A DNA stretch of 64,000 nucleotides from Actinomycetes bacterium. GTDB taxonomy: Bacteria; Actinomycetota; Acidimicrobiia; Acidimicrobiales; Acidimicrobiaceae. The DNA lies in assembly GCA_021805205.1 (NCBI GenBank), contig JAJZFV010000043.1:124001-188000 (forward strand), in the 5' to 3' direction. Position 1 is the first letter of the stretch, and every line of letters starts with the position of its first letter. A program made the position numbers and the translations under genes. Below the pieces are notes generated by a model. That model was not told the origin of the DNA and made no database searches. It saw only the letters and a program-made list of their open reading frames with translations. Shown piece by piece: positions 42,113 to 51,737 of the stretch.

Positions 42113-43453
42113 GTGGATTCGGACTCCAATTCTTACCGCCGGGAATCTGTGGATGAGCAACTCTCACGAATGCGTATTGTGCGGAAGGGCTTCTCACCAG
42201 ATGAGGTCCGGTCGGCGCTTCAATCGCTATATGCAACCCAGATGCGAGCTAACGAGACCATAGCTGAGCTCAAATCCCAAGTCGCAGAATTATCGTCACG
42301 CCCACAAGCTGCTCCAGTCTCAGAACTTAACGAAGCGACTGTAGCCAAGTTATTGGGAGACCAAGCCGCATCCATTCTCTCAACGTCTGTCGCCGCAAGT
42401 CAGGCGATTAAAGAGAGAGCCGATCGCGAGAGCAAAGAGCTAATCGAAAACGCAAAAAAGATTCACGACGACGCAACCAATACGGCAAATGAGCTCATCC
42501 GATCGACTAACGAAAATGTCGCAGCGATCATCACCCGAGCTCAAAGCGACTCAAGAGCCATAATTGAAGCAGCAGAAGCCACAGCTGCAGAACGGCTTGC
42601 GGCTCAAGAGCAGACCGGCAAAGAGGTGATCGAGCGCGCCAACCTGTTTGCAACCGAAACAGTCTCGAACGCGCAACGCAACGCCGAGAAGATTCTCTTG
42701 GAGGCTCAGCGCGAGGCGACTTCAATGATCTCTTCGGCTCGTGAAACGCGCACAGAGATACTCGCCGACCTTCGGATGCGTGCGGACGAAGTAAGGGGCC
42801 ATATCGATACTTTGACCCGCACTCGCGGTTGGTTCTTGGAACTTTTGCAGGATGCGCAGCGCCGCGTCTCGAATGTAGAGTCAGCTTTAGCGGTTTCAAT
42901 TAACTCAAACCTCCACGCACTTGAAAGCTCGATGGAGGCGTTAAACCTTTCAACGATCGAGGCCCGAGGCGCAATGACATCTGAAACTGTTACGCCTCAT
43001 GAAATTGAAGCTTCGGATGAAACCAACTATCAAGACGGTGAAGTCGAGTCAGCTGAGAGCTCATCGGATTCGATTGAACAAGATACAAATGACGAACCCG
43101 ATGTGACCACAGCCGATCAGCAGTTAGACGAAGTCGATGCAGAGGTAGATGAGGAGACCGAAGCCTCATTGGCACCCCAAGAGGGTAACGGCAAACAGGA
43201 CGAGGCGGAGATAAAGATAACAGTCAACTCCTCAGATCAAACACCCGTCGTTGCCGAAGCATCTGAGGAAACGGAGTCATCGGAAGCCCCGGAGGCAAAA
43301 CCACGTACCCCGAGAAGTAGAACCAAAACGCCGCAAGATACCTCAAGCGAAGTGGCAAAACCCAAACCTGCTCGAACTGCCCCTTCTGCCACAACGTCGC
43401 GAAGAAGTCCGAGAACTACCCGCGCCCCTAAGGACGATACTTCAGAAGGTTAG
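42113..43453 (+). CDS. DivIVA-like coiled-coil protein with acidic then basic/proline-rich C-terminus
   Basis: N-terminal 'RMRIVRKGFSPDEVRSALQSLYATQM' resembles DivIVA N-terminus; long Ala/Glu coiled coil; tail 'PRTPRSRTKTPQDTSSEVAKPKPARTAPSATTSRRSPRTTRAP'. Confidence 0.7.
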   Translation: MDSDSNSYRRESVDEQLSRMRIVRKGFSPDEVRSALQSLYATQMRANETIAELKSQVAELSSRPQAAPVSELNEATVAKLLGDQAASILSTSVAASQAIKERADRESKELIENAKKIHDDATNTANELIRSTNENVAAIITRAQSDSRAIIEAAEATAAERLAAQEQTGKEVIERANLFATETVSNAQRNAEKILLEAQREATSMISSARETRTEILADLRMRADEVRGHIDTLTRTRGWFLELLQDAQRRVSNVESALAVSINSNLHALESSMEALNLSTIEARGAMTSETVTPHEIEASDETNYQDGEVESAESSSDSIEQDTNDEPDVTTADQQLDEVDAEVDEETEASLAPQEGNGKQDEAEIKITVNSSDQTPVVAEASEETESSEAPEAKPRTPRSRTKTPQDTSSEVAKPKPARTAPSATTSRRSPRTTRAPKDDTSEG

Positions 43454-43481
43454 AGCACATAGGAAGTCATATTCATGTGTG

Positions 43482-43515
43482 AAAATAGCGACCGAGAAAT
43501 CGGTCGCTATTTTGT
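43482..43515 (+). terminator. Rho-independent terminator
   Basis: Perfect 14-bp stem AAAATAGCGACCGA-GAAA-TCGGTCGCTATTTT followed by GTTT. Confidence 0.9.
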
Positions 43516-43593
43516 TTCATTTACCCTCTGCGTAGACACAACACCCCGGATGAGCTGTACCCTTTAATAGAAAGTAAATTATGTATAAAGAGT

Positions 43594-44442
43594 ATGTTTG
43601 TTATGGGTTTGCAAGTACCAGGGTCAATTACAGCGTCAAAGGTCAATTCATTTAAGGAGTGCGGTTTAGCATTTCGTCTTTCAGTCATTGAAAAAATACC
43701 GCAACCCCCTACAGTTTGGACGATTCGGGGTACCCTAACCCACCTTGCTCTAGAACGCTTTTACTTCAATTACGAACCCCAAGATCGAACCAGGGAATTG
43801 GCAGTTGAAATCGTAGATCAAGTTTGGAATGAACTAGACGAAAAGCATGAGCTCGGTCGGCTACTCTTTTGCGAAGATCCGATATGTCAGCCAAAGGTCT
43901 TGCTTAACGAGACAAAGCAGCTTGTACTAGCCGACTTCGACGCAGAAGATACAACTTCAATAACCGCCATAGGCACCGAACTTCGTCTCGAAACCAAACT
44001 CGGGGACACGATTTTAAGGGGAGTCATCGATCGCCTCGATCTAAATAGCGATGGATCGCTTACGGTCACGGACTACAAAACTGGAAGGTTACCCGACCGA
44101 GCCCAAGAAAACGAAAGGCTCGCAGGAGTAATGTTTTACGCACTCTTGTGCGAAAAAGTCTTAGGAGTCCGCCCCAAGTCTGTTCAACTGGTATATCTTC
44201 GCGAAGCAACGTGCATTGTAACCGAACCTACTGACTCGATGATGAAAGGGCTGGAAAACCGCACCGAGGCAATATGGCGAGCTGTGTGCAATGCCTGTGC
44301 TAAAGAAGACTTTCGCCCAAGACCTTCTAAAATTTGCAAATTCTGCGCGTATCAGGAACTGTGTCCTGCCCAGGGAGGATCTCTAGATCATCTTGATGAA
44401 TTTCGAGAACTGCACGGAGTCCAACCAAAGCGATCCTGTTAG
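43594..44442 (+). CDS. RecB-like PD-(D/E)XK nuclease family protein with Cas4/AddB-like cysteine arrangement
   Basis: 'GVIDRLDLNSDGSLTVTDYKTGRLP' (D..DYKTG) and 'CKFCAYQELCP', plus N-terminal Cys 'FKECGLAFR'. Confidence 0.88.
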   Translation: MFVMGLQVPGSITASKVNSFKECGLAFRLSVIEKIPQPPTVWTIRGTLTHLALERFYFNYEPQDRTRELAVEIVDQVWNELDEKHELGRLLFCEDPICQPKVLLNETKQLVLADFDAEDTTSITAIGTELRLETKLGDTILRGVIDRLDLNSDGSLTVTDYKTGRLPDRAQENERLAGVMFYALLCEKVLGVRPKSVQLVYLREATCIVTEPTDSMMKGLENRTEAIWRAVCNACAKEDFRPRPSKICKFCAYQELCPAQGGSLDHLDEFRELHGVQPKRSC

Positions 44443-44450
44443 TATCTTCG

Positions 44451-44999
44451 TTGACCATGAAGATTCAAATTGACAAATACTTCGAACCTTTCGACGTCCA
44501 TTTCGATAAGTACTTCGAGCCATTTAGAGAAAATGCGGCGGCTAACTACGTCTTCTACGGTGCTTCAACTCTCGCCGACCACTCGATAATATGGTTTATA
44601 TTCGCTTCAATTCGAGGTTTAAAGCGCGGTGGGTCGCCCTATGCAACTCGGGCATCGCTTGCTTTGCTCGCCGAATCAGTCATCATCAACATCGGGGTAA
44701 AGTCGCTTTTTATGAGAACAAGGCCAACGTGGGATGGCGAACGTCCATTGGCGATCAGACAACCGCTCACCAGCTCTTTTCCTTCGGGTCACTCTTCTGC
44801 GGCAGCAACTGCATTTGTACTTCTAAGCGAAGACGACAAGCTATGGCCTCTCTACCTGGCAGTAGCCCTAATTGTGGCTCCGTCTCGCGTACACGTAAGA
44901 ATGCACCATGCATCAGATGTTGTCGCCGGGACAATAATCGGGACTCTATTTGGGCTAGCTGTAAAACGGATGTTTCCTATCAAAAACAAGACAAAGTAG
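44451..44999 (+). CDS. PAP2 superfamily phosphatase, membrane
   Basis: 'KSLFMRTRP', 'TSSFPSGHSSAAATAF', 'RVHVRMHHASDVVAG' phosphatase signature. Confidence 0.9.
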   Translation: MTMKIQIDKYFEPFDVHFDKYFEPFRENAAANYVFYGASTLADHSIIWFIFASIRGLKRGGSPYATRASLALLAESVIINIGVKSLFMRTRPTWDGERPLAIRQPLTSSFPSGHSSAAATAFVLLSEDDKLWPLYLAVALIVAPSRVHVRMHHASDVVAGTIIGTLFGLAVKRMFPIKNKTK

Positions 45000-45014
45000 G
45001 CAGGCGTAGTCGCA

Positions 45015-45443
45015 ATGACAGTCGAAATAACTGGTGGCGGAGCCATCTTCCAAGGCATCGGTAAAGATACCAAGGTATGCATAATCCATAGAGGCGCTTA
45101 TAACGATTGGACACTACCCAAGGGTCACATAGACCCAGGTGAGACGATCGAAGAGTGCGCATTACGAGAGGTTCTAGAGGAGACGGGGTTGGAATGTTCC
45201 ATAGTGGACCATTCTCCATTTATAACCGAACGACTACTCGCCTCAGGTTCAACGAAGATCACCCACTACTTCACAATGACCTTTCAAAAGGGGGGCTTCG
45301 TTCCAAATTCCGAGACTGACGCTATTGAGTGGTTACCGGTAGACCTCGCGATGAATCGCCTTACATATCAGAACGATAAAGACGTATTGGTCGCATTATT
45401 CAACAGTTATAGGAATATCACAGGCACCGAGAGCGATATCTAA
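45015..45443 (+). CDS. NUDIX hydrolase
   Basis: Nudix box 'GHIDPGETIEECALREVLEETGLEC'. Confidence 0.95.
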   Translation: MTVEITGGGAIFQGIGKDTKVCIIHRGAYNDWTLPKGHIDPGETIEECALREVLEETGLECSIVDHSPFITERLLASGSTKITHYFTMTFQKGGFVPNSETDAIEWLPVDLAMNRLTYQNDKDVLVALFNSYRNITGTESDI

Positions 45444-45446
45444 GGC

Positions 45447-46052
45447 ATGGAAAAGAAGAAGAGTTTCTCTATAAATTTTGACTATCGCTGCCCCTTTGCT
45501 CGCAATCTCAACGAACACTTAGTTAGCGCCCTGAAAAGCGGTGCGGACTACGAGGTGGAATTCATCCCATTCAATCTTTCTCAAGTGCACGTAGAGGAAG
45601 GAGAGCGATCTATCTGGGACGATCCATCGAGGGAGGTAGACCTCATTGCCAATGAAGTTGGATATATCGTTTCAAAGCTCTATACCGAGAAGTTCCTCGA
45701 TGTTCACATAGGTCTGTTCTCACTTCGACATGAAAAAGGTAAAGGTCTTAAGCGATTCGAGGAGATGGAAGATCTCCTCGATGAAAACGGAATCGATGCG
45801 ACAAAGGTACGCGAAGTACTTGAGTCCAAGGTATACCGCGATGAAACCAGAGAGCTTCACCGCCATCAAGCTGAAGATCTTGATGTGTTTGGGGTACCTA
45901 CATTATTCGACGGGGAGAAGGCGGCATTCGTCAGAATCCTAGATAGGCCAACCGATACGACAGATTCAGTCGCGGTTCTAGATCGCATCGTTGATCACGT
46001 CTTTCTACACCCCGAATTAAACGAGATAAAGCACACTCGAGTCGCTCGATAG
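45447..46052 (+). CDS. DsbA-family (thioredoxin-like) protein
   Basis: 'FDYRCPFARNLNEHL', 'DLDVFGVPTLFDGEKAAFVRILDRP'. Confidence 0.8.
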   Translation: MEKKKSFSINFDYRCPFARNLNEHLVSALKSGADYEVEFIPFNLSQVHVEEGERSIWDDPSREVDLIANEVGYIVSKLYTEKFLDVHIGLFSLRHEKGKGLKRFEEMEDLLDENGIDATKVREVLESKVYRDETRELHRHQAEDLDVFGVPTLFDGEKAAFVRILDRPTDTTDSVAVLDRIVDHVFLHPELNEIKHTRVAR

Positions 46053-46121
46053 AAATCAAGCTCTACAAATCATCAATTTTCCAGAAATATACCGAGATTA
46101 TGTCGGTAGAGTTGACTCACT

Positions 46122-46937
46122 ATGGAAATTGAGAACAAAAGAGTTTTGATTACTGGCGCGGCCTCGGGAATAGGGCGAGCACTCGCTATGAGTGTCGCAA
46201 TCCGAAGTCCTAAAGATATCGTACTTGTGGACAGAAATGAGTCTGGACTAAGAGAGACAGAAGCCGCCCTTGCAAAGGGCGGCTTCTCGGTTCATCTGGA
46301 AGTTTGCGATTTAGTAGATGGTACAGCAATTGCTAACTTGGCTACGAATGTCCTATCTAAAATCGACTGCATCGACCTCCTGTTTGCCAATGCAGGAATC
46401 TCTCGCACCGGGGATTTAACTACCTCCGAGGACGATTGGACCGACTCCTTCAATGTCAACGTCATGTCCCAAGTTCGGTTAGCTCGCCAATTTGTTCCAA
46501 AGATGATAGAGGCGGGCGGAGGTTACGTCGTAAACACCGCCTCTGCGGCTGGCTTACTAACTAGCCTTGGCGCCCTCTCTTATGCAGTCACAAAGCATGG
46601 ATCAGTTGCATTTTCAGAGTGGCTTGCGATAAATCACGCCCCTGACAATATTCGGGTTAGCGTACTTTGTCCGATGGGAGTTCGTACAAACATGCTCTTT
46701 CCTGCAGATAGTGCGACAAGTTCGATGGAAGAGAACCTTGCACATCGTTCGGTAGTGGAATCTGGAACCGTGAAAGAGGCAGATGAGGTCGCTGAGTTCG
46801 TCATGGAAAAGATAGGGGAGGAGGAGTTTTTAATACTCCCCCACCCTGAAGTAGCCGAATTTTATTCATTTCGCGCAAACGCCACTAGCAAGTGGATTAG
46901 ATCGATGGCAAAATATCAACAGTCTTTAATCAACTAA
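46122..46937 (+). CDS. Short-chain dehydrogenase/reductase
   Basis: '[15 protein letters not shown]', '[12 protein letters not shown]', 'YAVTKHG'. Confidence 0.93.
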   Translation: MEIENKRVLITGAASGIGRALAMSVAIRSPKDIVLVDRNESGLRETEAALAKGGFSVHLEVCDLVDGTAIANLATNVLSKIDCIDLLFANAGISRTGDLTTSEDDWTDSFNVNVMSQVRLARQFVPKMIEAGGGYVVNTASAAGLLTSLGALSYAVTKHGSVAFSEWLAINHAPDNIRVSVLCPMGVRTNMLFPADSATSSMEENLAHRSVVESGTVKEADEVAEFVMEKIGEEEFLILPHPEVAEFYSFRANATSKWIRSMAKYQQSLIN

Positions 46938-48659
46938 ATGCTTTTCATTTTCAACGCTAGAGCCGCTTCCTCGATCAGCCGCAAAGCGATCCCTGGCATT
47001 GGGTGCAGTCCTGGTTGACGTTCCGTAATCTGAAATGCTATTTGACTTGAATTGCGAAGTTACTCTGATCAGCATTTCAAGGACCGTCTCGAGTTCACTT
47101 GAAGCCGAAGCTGCCATTACTGCCCCTCTGGCAGTTTCGGCTGCTGCGCGCGAAACTTCCGGAACCGTTTCAGCGATCTCGCCTGAACCTCGCGCCGCTT
47201 CTTGTGCTATTCTACCGATTTCATTTGTTGTCGCACTCTGCTCCTCAACGGCACTTGCGATCGCTGCTTCGAGATCATTGATATGTGCAATTACAGACGA
47301 GATCTCTGATATAGCATCCACTGCTGCTCGAGTATCAGATTGAATCGCCTCGATCTTGAGAGAGATGTCTTCGGTCGCATTTGCCGTATCTTTGGCTAGC
47401 TCTTTAACTTCACTCGCCACGACTGCAAATCCCTTTCCCGCCTCACCCGCTCTGGCAGCTTCGATTGTTGCATTTAGAGCAAGCAAGTTCGTCTGTTCCG
47501 CAATTTGCGTAATTGTCTTGATGACTTCGCCAATTTCAAGCGAGGATTGGCCTAGTCTCTCTACCGTGGTGGAAGTTGACGAGGCGATCTTCACAGCACC
47601 AGCAGCTACCTCTGCAGCCTGAGAGGCATTGCGAGCAATCTCTTGGATCGAAACCCTCATCTCTTCAGTTGCAGCTGATACCGAGCCAACTGAGGCGGTT
47701 ACGTTTTCGGTGAGCGTGGTTACAATTCCAGACTGGACCGAAGTCTGTTCGGCGGACGCTCCAATTGCATTTGAAACGTCCTTCAAGGTAGTTACCTGGT
47801 CACCAATTGAAGATACAGACGTCGAAACATTAGAGACTATCGCTGTGATCTTGTCCCGAAAACGGTTGAAGTAACGAGCGATCTCACCGATCTCATCTTT
47901 GCGTGATTCGTCCAAAGATACAGATAGATCACCATCACCACTCGAAAGACCTCTCAAAGTTTCTGATAGCTCATGTAATGGCCTCATAATAATACTTCTG
48001 TATCCAAGATAGAGAAGACCCAACAGTACCGTCGAAATAAGGGCTTGCAGAAGAACCAACAAAACATTTAGCGACTGCTTAGAGGTCATAGATGCAATTG
48101 CAGCATCGGAAAGCTTGGTTGAAATCTGATCTGCAGAGACCATCGCTGGCATAATATCATTCGAGGGAGCGAGGTTTCCGATAGTTTGAATGTAAGCAGC
48201 CTTGCTATAGTTTCCAGCGAGCGTCTCGTGGTAGACCTGCTGTGCGAAGACGTTATAGCCATTTAGATCTCGCTGAATTCGATTCAGCTGCTTCGTCAAC
48301 GCTGGAGTCGTTGACAACGAAATTGCAATATGGAGCTCTGATGTAAGTAGATCCCGCGCAGCAAATGCTTGGCTAAAGGTCGTAGTCACTAAAGACGTAG
48401 TCCTATGAGCAGTAACCGCCACTAACGGCGCCATATTCATTTGATCGTCGTAGTTGTAAAAATCTCGCTGTAACGCCAAAACATTATGGTCCAACTTGTG
48501 GTTCATGCTTTTATACGCGCTGAGCGAGTGCGAGGTTGAAGTTGATTCAAATAGAACCAACAGCCCCGCAACAAGGCTAAAGGCTACTACAAAAATAAGC
48601 CCAGCCCTAACTTTTGAATCTATCGTCCCTGATAGTTTGTTTACAAATGACATCGCCAA
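46926..48659 (-). CDS. Methyl-accepting chemotaxis protein
   Basis: N-terminal TM, sensor region, HAMP, signalling hairpin '[37 protein letters not shown]'. Confidence 0.95.
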   Translation of the reverse strand: MAMSFVNKLSGTIDSKVRAGLIFVVAFSLVAGLLVLFESTSTSHSLSAYKSMNHKLDHNVLALQRDFYNYDDQMNMAPLVAVTAHRTTSLVTTTFSQAFAARDLLTSELHIAISLSTTPALTKQLNRIQRDLNGYNVFAQQVYHETLAGNYSKAAYIQTIGNLAPSNDIMPAMVSADQISTKLSDAAIASMTSKQSLNVLLVLLQALISTVLLGLLYLGYRSIIMRPLHELSETLRGLSSGDGDLSVSLDESRKDEIGEIARYFNRFRDKITAIVSNVSTSVSSIGDQVTTLKDVSNAIGASAEQTSVQSGIVTTLTENVTASVGSVSAATEEMRVSIQEIARNASQAAEVAAGAVKIASSTSTTVERLGQSSLEIGEVIKTITQIAEQTNLLALNATIEAARAGEAGKGFAVVASEVKELAKDTANATEDISLKIEAIQSDTRAAVDAISEISSVIAHINDLEAAIASAVEEQSATTNEIGRIAQEAARGSGEIAETVPEVSRAAAETARGAVMAASASSELETVLEMLIRVTSQFKSNSISDYGTSTRTAPNARDRFAADRGSGSSVENEKHLVD

Positions 48660-48906
48660 ACCCCGATTGTCCTTCTGCTAATATCCGATTCGAAAGAGCT
48701 GCCCCCGCAACGCTATCCCTTTCACCTTCGGCAATCATCGAAGGTCCCATAAGCGATTGTTAGAAAAAATGAAAAAAAGTGCGTCTTTATTAAGATCATA
48801 AAAGAAATCGGCCAATTAGAAAAGTCTCACGAACTCCTAACCATTATCACCCTGACCCCAACGATGATATTTAGCGAAAGCCGACACTTTTAATTCGGAG
48901 GCAAAA

Positions 48907-49404
48907 TTGAAGATTTCAAATCCCGTAAAGGCGCTTGTTGCAACCGGAGGAGGACTAGGGGCAATTCTCGCCTTACATCAAGTGCAAACATCATTCTCCA
49001 CCGTAAATACCTCCTCTAGCAAGGCGGAAAATCCAATAGTCGCTCAGCAAAAAGAGGTAACTGCGCTCCAGGGTGCCATAACATCTCTATCTGGTCAAGA
49101 GCGACAGATTCAAAGTCAACTTTCCCAAACCCAAAGTCAACTTGCTCAAAAACAGACTGAGCTACAGAATGCTACCCAAAGTGTTATCAACGAGCAGAAT
49201 CAGGCTCGTCAAGCCGCCGCTGCTGCCGCTGCGAATTCGCTGCAGCAGATATCATCAGCAACGTCTTCTGCATCTACGCCAGTTGCGTCCAACAGCGCAG
49301 TATCAATTCCTACAACGGCGGCTCCCACAGTCTCCGCAAGTACTACCCGCGCCTCTGTTTCACATTCTTCGGACGATGATTCCAGCGGGGGAGGCGACGA
49401 CTGA
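48907..49404 (+). CDS. Secreted/anchored coiled-coil low-complexity protein with acidic C-terminus
   Basis: TTG start with GGAGG SD; N-terminal hydrophobic segment; Gln-rich coiled coil; ends 'HSSDDDSSGGGDD'. Confidence 0.65.
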   Translation: MKISNPVKALVATGGGLGAILALHQVQTSFSTVNTSSSKAENPIVAQQKEVTALQGAITSLSGQERQIQSQLSQTQSQLAQKQTELQNATQSVINEQNQARQAAAAAAANSLQQISSATSSASTPVASNSAVSIPTTAAPTVSASTTRASVSHSSDDDSSGGGDD

Positions 49405-49960
49405 GGTCGTGCGAGATAAGTTGGACGAAAAACTACGCAAGAAGAAGATCAGCAAGCTAAAGACTTCTGCAAGAAGAATTGCACCGGTGGCCATCCTTGT
49501 GCCAAGCGTTGGTGCACTCACAAACTATGCCGTAACCTACGTCTCTGCGCCAAGCCATCTCTACCCACTGCTCCAAACTGCAGACGCCAAGGCTAAAGCT
49601 AAGCAAAATCTACAGACCTCCAAAGAGATAAATCAGCTGGCACAATCGATCAACAAAAGCGCTGAGCAACTAGCGTCCATATCGAGTCAGGCCCAGTCCA
49701 ATCAAAACACCATCAACTCCATCTCTAACGGCATCAATGGGATCAAAAATACGCCGATTCCGACGCTTGGCCCATTAGCTACACCACCGTCTGGGACTGC
49801 AGCTGCGACCCAAAGCCGTCTACAGCCAAGTTCTAGCTACAGCAACAAACCAACGTCAGCACCAACAGCAGCCCAATCCCCACCACCGCGCCCGATAGTT
49901 TCAGCAGCTCCACCTATTCAGCTTCCAGCCGCAACTACACGCTCTAGCCAAATCGGATAA
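49376..49960 (+). CDS. Membrane-anchored low-complexity protein (Gln/Ser/Pro-rich)
   Basis: 'KKISKLKTSARRIAPVAILVPSVGALTNYAVTYVSAP' then coiled coil and Pro-rich tail; true start probably ATG 49376 or GTG 49409, not 49142. Confidence 0.6.
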   Translation: MIPAGEATTEVVRDKLDEKLRKKKISKLKTSARRIAPVAILVPSVGALTNYAVTYVSAPSHLYPLLQTADAKAKAKQNLQTSKEINQLAQSINKSAEQLASISSQAQSNQNTINSISNGINGIKNTPIPTLGPLATPPSGTAAATQSRLQPSSSYSNKPTSAPTAAQSPPPRPIVSAAPPIQLPAATTRSSQIG

Positions 49961-49963
49961 TTT

Positions 49964-50980
49964 ATGGCCGCCCCAACCAAAACCTTTACCATCAAAAAAA
50001 TGGGAACCATATTTAATTTAAAAATTCAAAGCAGCAAATATAGTGAATCTTGGATTGAAGAGATAACGAGCCTTCTCGAAGAGTTGGAAGAATCTTGGAG
50101 CAGGTTTCGGGAGAGCTCAGAGCTATCGCGGTTGAATAGAGATCGCCATCTCGATTCACCAACCGAGATCTTCAAGTTGGCGCTAAAGGCTTCAATTAAC
50201 GCGAACGAAATGACCGGTGGGGTTTTTGAGCCGCGGATACTCAAAGCTCTGGAGAACATAGGCTACGACAGAACATTCAATACGATCAGCCCTACGTCAT
50301 TTGAGATTGAAACAAGTCGGCCCATCTCACTTCCACCAATTCGCGACGACATTTTAATCACGCCCAACCAGATCACTATAAGATCCGATGCTCGAATTGA
50401 CTTTGGAGGCATAGGAAAATGCCTCGCCATCCAAGAAGTTTCGAGCTGGATTACGCATCAGGATACTGATTCATCGTTCTTGATTGATGCCGGCGGAGAT
50501 ATCATCGCGAGATCTTCAAGCGGTCAACCATGCTGGTACATAGATATTGAAGATCCCAACAAAAGTCGCCCATTATCATTTTGGATTCGAATCGCAAATG
50601 GTGCTGTGGCCACTTCATCTCCATCGATCAGAAATTGGAAAAGCGGAGCAAAAGTCAAGCATCACTTGATCGATCCTAAAACCATGGATAGTTCTACGTC
50701 AGACCTTGCCTCAGTAACAGTTGTTGGGAAAGTTGCTTCAGAGTGCGAGGTTTGGTCCAAGTCTCTCTTTCTCATGGGGAAGGAGAAGGGAGCGGCTCTA
50801 GCTGAAATCAAAAAGATCGCAGCGATATTCATTGACCACAAGAGCAACGTTGAAGCGACGACCACATTCGATCGTTACATAGAAGTTCGAGGAGAGAGCG
50901 TAACTGCAGCTAATTGCGCAGAGCACACTGACTTCTCCTCCCCGCTTTCAAACTTCACCTACATACACCTCGTTCATTAG
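49964..50980 (+). CDS. ApbE-like FAD:protein FMN transferase
   Basis: 'MGTIFNLKI', 'WSRFRESSELSRLNRD', 'IDFGGIGKCLAIQEV', 'FLIDAGGDI', 'HHLIDPKTMD'. Confidence 0.88.
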   Translation: MAAPTKTFTIKKMGTIFNLKIQSSKYSESWIEEITSLLEELEESWSRFRESSELSRLNRDRHLDSPTEIFKLALKASINANEMTGGVFEPRILKALENIGYDRTFNTISPTSFEIETSRPISLPPIRDDILITPNQITIRSDARIDFGGIGKCLAIQEVSSWITHQDTDSSFLIDAGGDIIARSSSGQPCWYIDIEDPNKSRPLSFWIRIANGAVATSSPSIRNWKSGAKVKHHLIDPKTMDSSTSDLASVTVVGKVASECEVWSKSLFLMGKEKGAALAEIKKIAAIFIDHKSNVEATTTFDRYIEVRGESVTAANCAEHTDFSSPLSNFTYIHLVH

Positions 50981-50993
50981 CAACGGAAATAAG

Positions 50994-51737
50994 ATGACGA
51001 CAACCGATCGCAATAAATTCTCTGAAATCAAGGCAACCGATCTAAGTCCAAATGCGGAGGACACCCCGTCAGTCCTTTTTGCAATTGTTGTGGGATCGGC
51101 CTCAGTGATCGGTGGCTTTTACCTCGTCCGATGGCTCTCAAAGTCAAGCAGACCCCAAATAGCTCCGTGGGTTATATCGCGAGGAACCGGCTTAGCACTT
51201 GTAATTGTCTCATCGTTACTTGTGATAATCGGACTTTGGATGGTTCATCCGAAGCGCAACAAAAAGAAGTCATTTCCACACATAGTGACGCTAAACAGTG
51301 CACACAAGACACTTGCTGCGATCGGAGTGGTCCTTCTCTTTCTCCATGTTTCCTCAATCGTCGTTGACTCCTTTGCAAACGTGGGGCTTCTTGGTGCCCT
51401 AGTCCCTTTCATGAGCAAATTTAAGGCTGTGCCAGTGGCACTTGGAACAATATCCCTCTATTCGATGGTAGTCATCGGTTTTACAGCTTGGTTGAAAGTT
51501 AGATTCGAGCGCTTCAACTGGAAGACGATCCATCGTTTTGCGCTATTTGCCTACTTGGTCGTAATGGTCCACGGGATTACATCTGGATCGGACACCGTCT
51601 TTTTAGGCGCGCTATACATAGTGTCACTCCTTCTAGTGGCGATACTTGCCGTTACCCGCTATATATTCGATCATCCACGCAAAAAGACAGAGTCAGACGC
51701 TAACCGCGGAGGAACGAAGCCGTCTCTTCAGGTGTGA
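50994..51737 (+). CDS. Ferric-reductase-like transmembrane protein
   Basis: Six or so TM segments with spaced His in 'LNSAHKTLAAIGVVLLFLHVSS' and 'TIHRFALFAYLVVMVHGI'; follows apbE-like gene. Confidence 0.75.
   Translation: MTTTDRNKFSEIKATDLSPNAEDTPSVLFAIVVGSASVIGGFYLVRWLSKSSRPQIAPWVISRGTGLALVIVSSLLVIIGLWMVHPKRNKKKSFPHIVTLNSAHKTLAAIGVVLLFLHVSSIVVDSFANVGLLGALVPFMSKFKAVPVALGTISLYSMVVIGFTAWLKVRFERFNWKTIHRFALFAYLVVMVHGITSGSDTVFLGALYIVSLLLVAILAVTRYIFDHPRKKTESDANRGGTKPSLQV

Noticed and set aside
43594-44442. Cas4 / CRISPR-adaptation gene interpretation
   Set aside because: No cas1/cas2 or CRISPR repeats in the window; stand-alone RecB-like proteins are common in actinobacteria.
49142-49375. N-terminal part of the 272-aa ORF track entry (49142-49960)
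   Set aside because: Overlaps ORF 48907-49404 in another frame with implausible Arg/Pro/Leu-rich composition; real start is likely 49376 or 49409.
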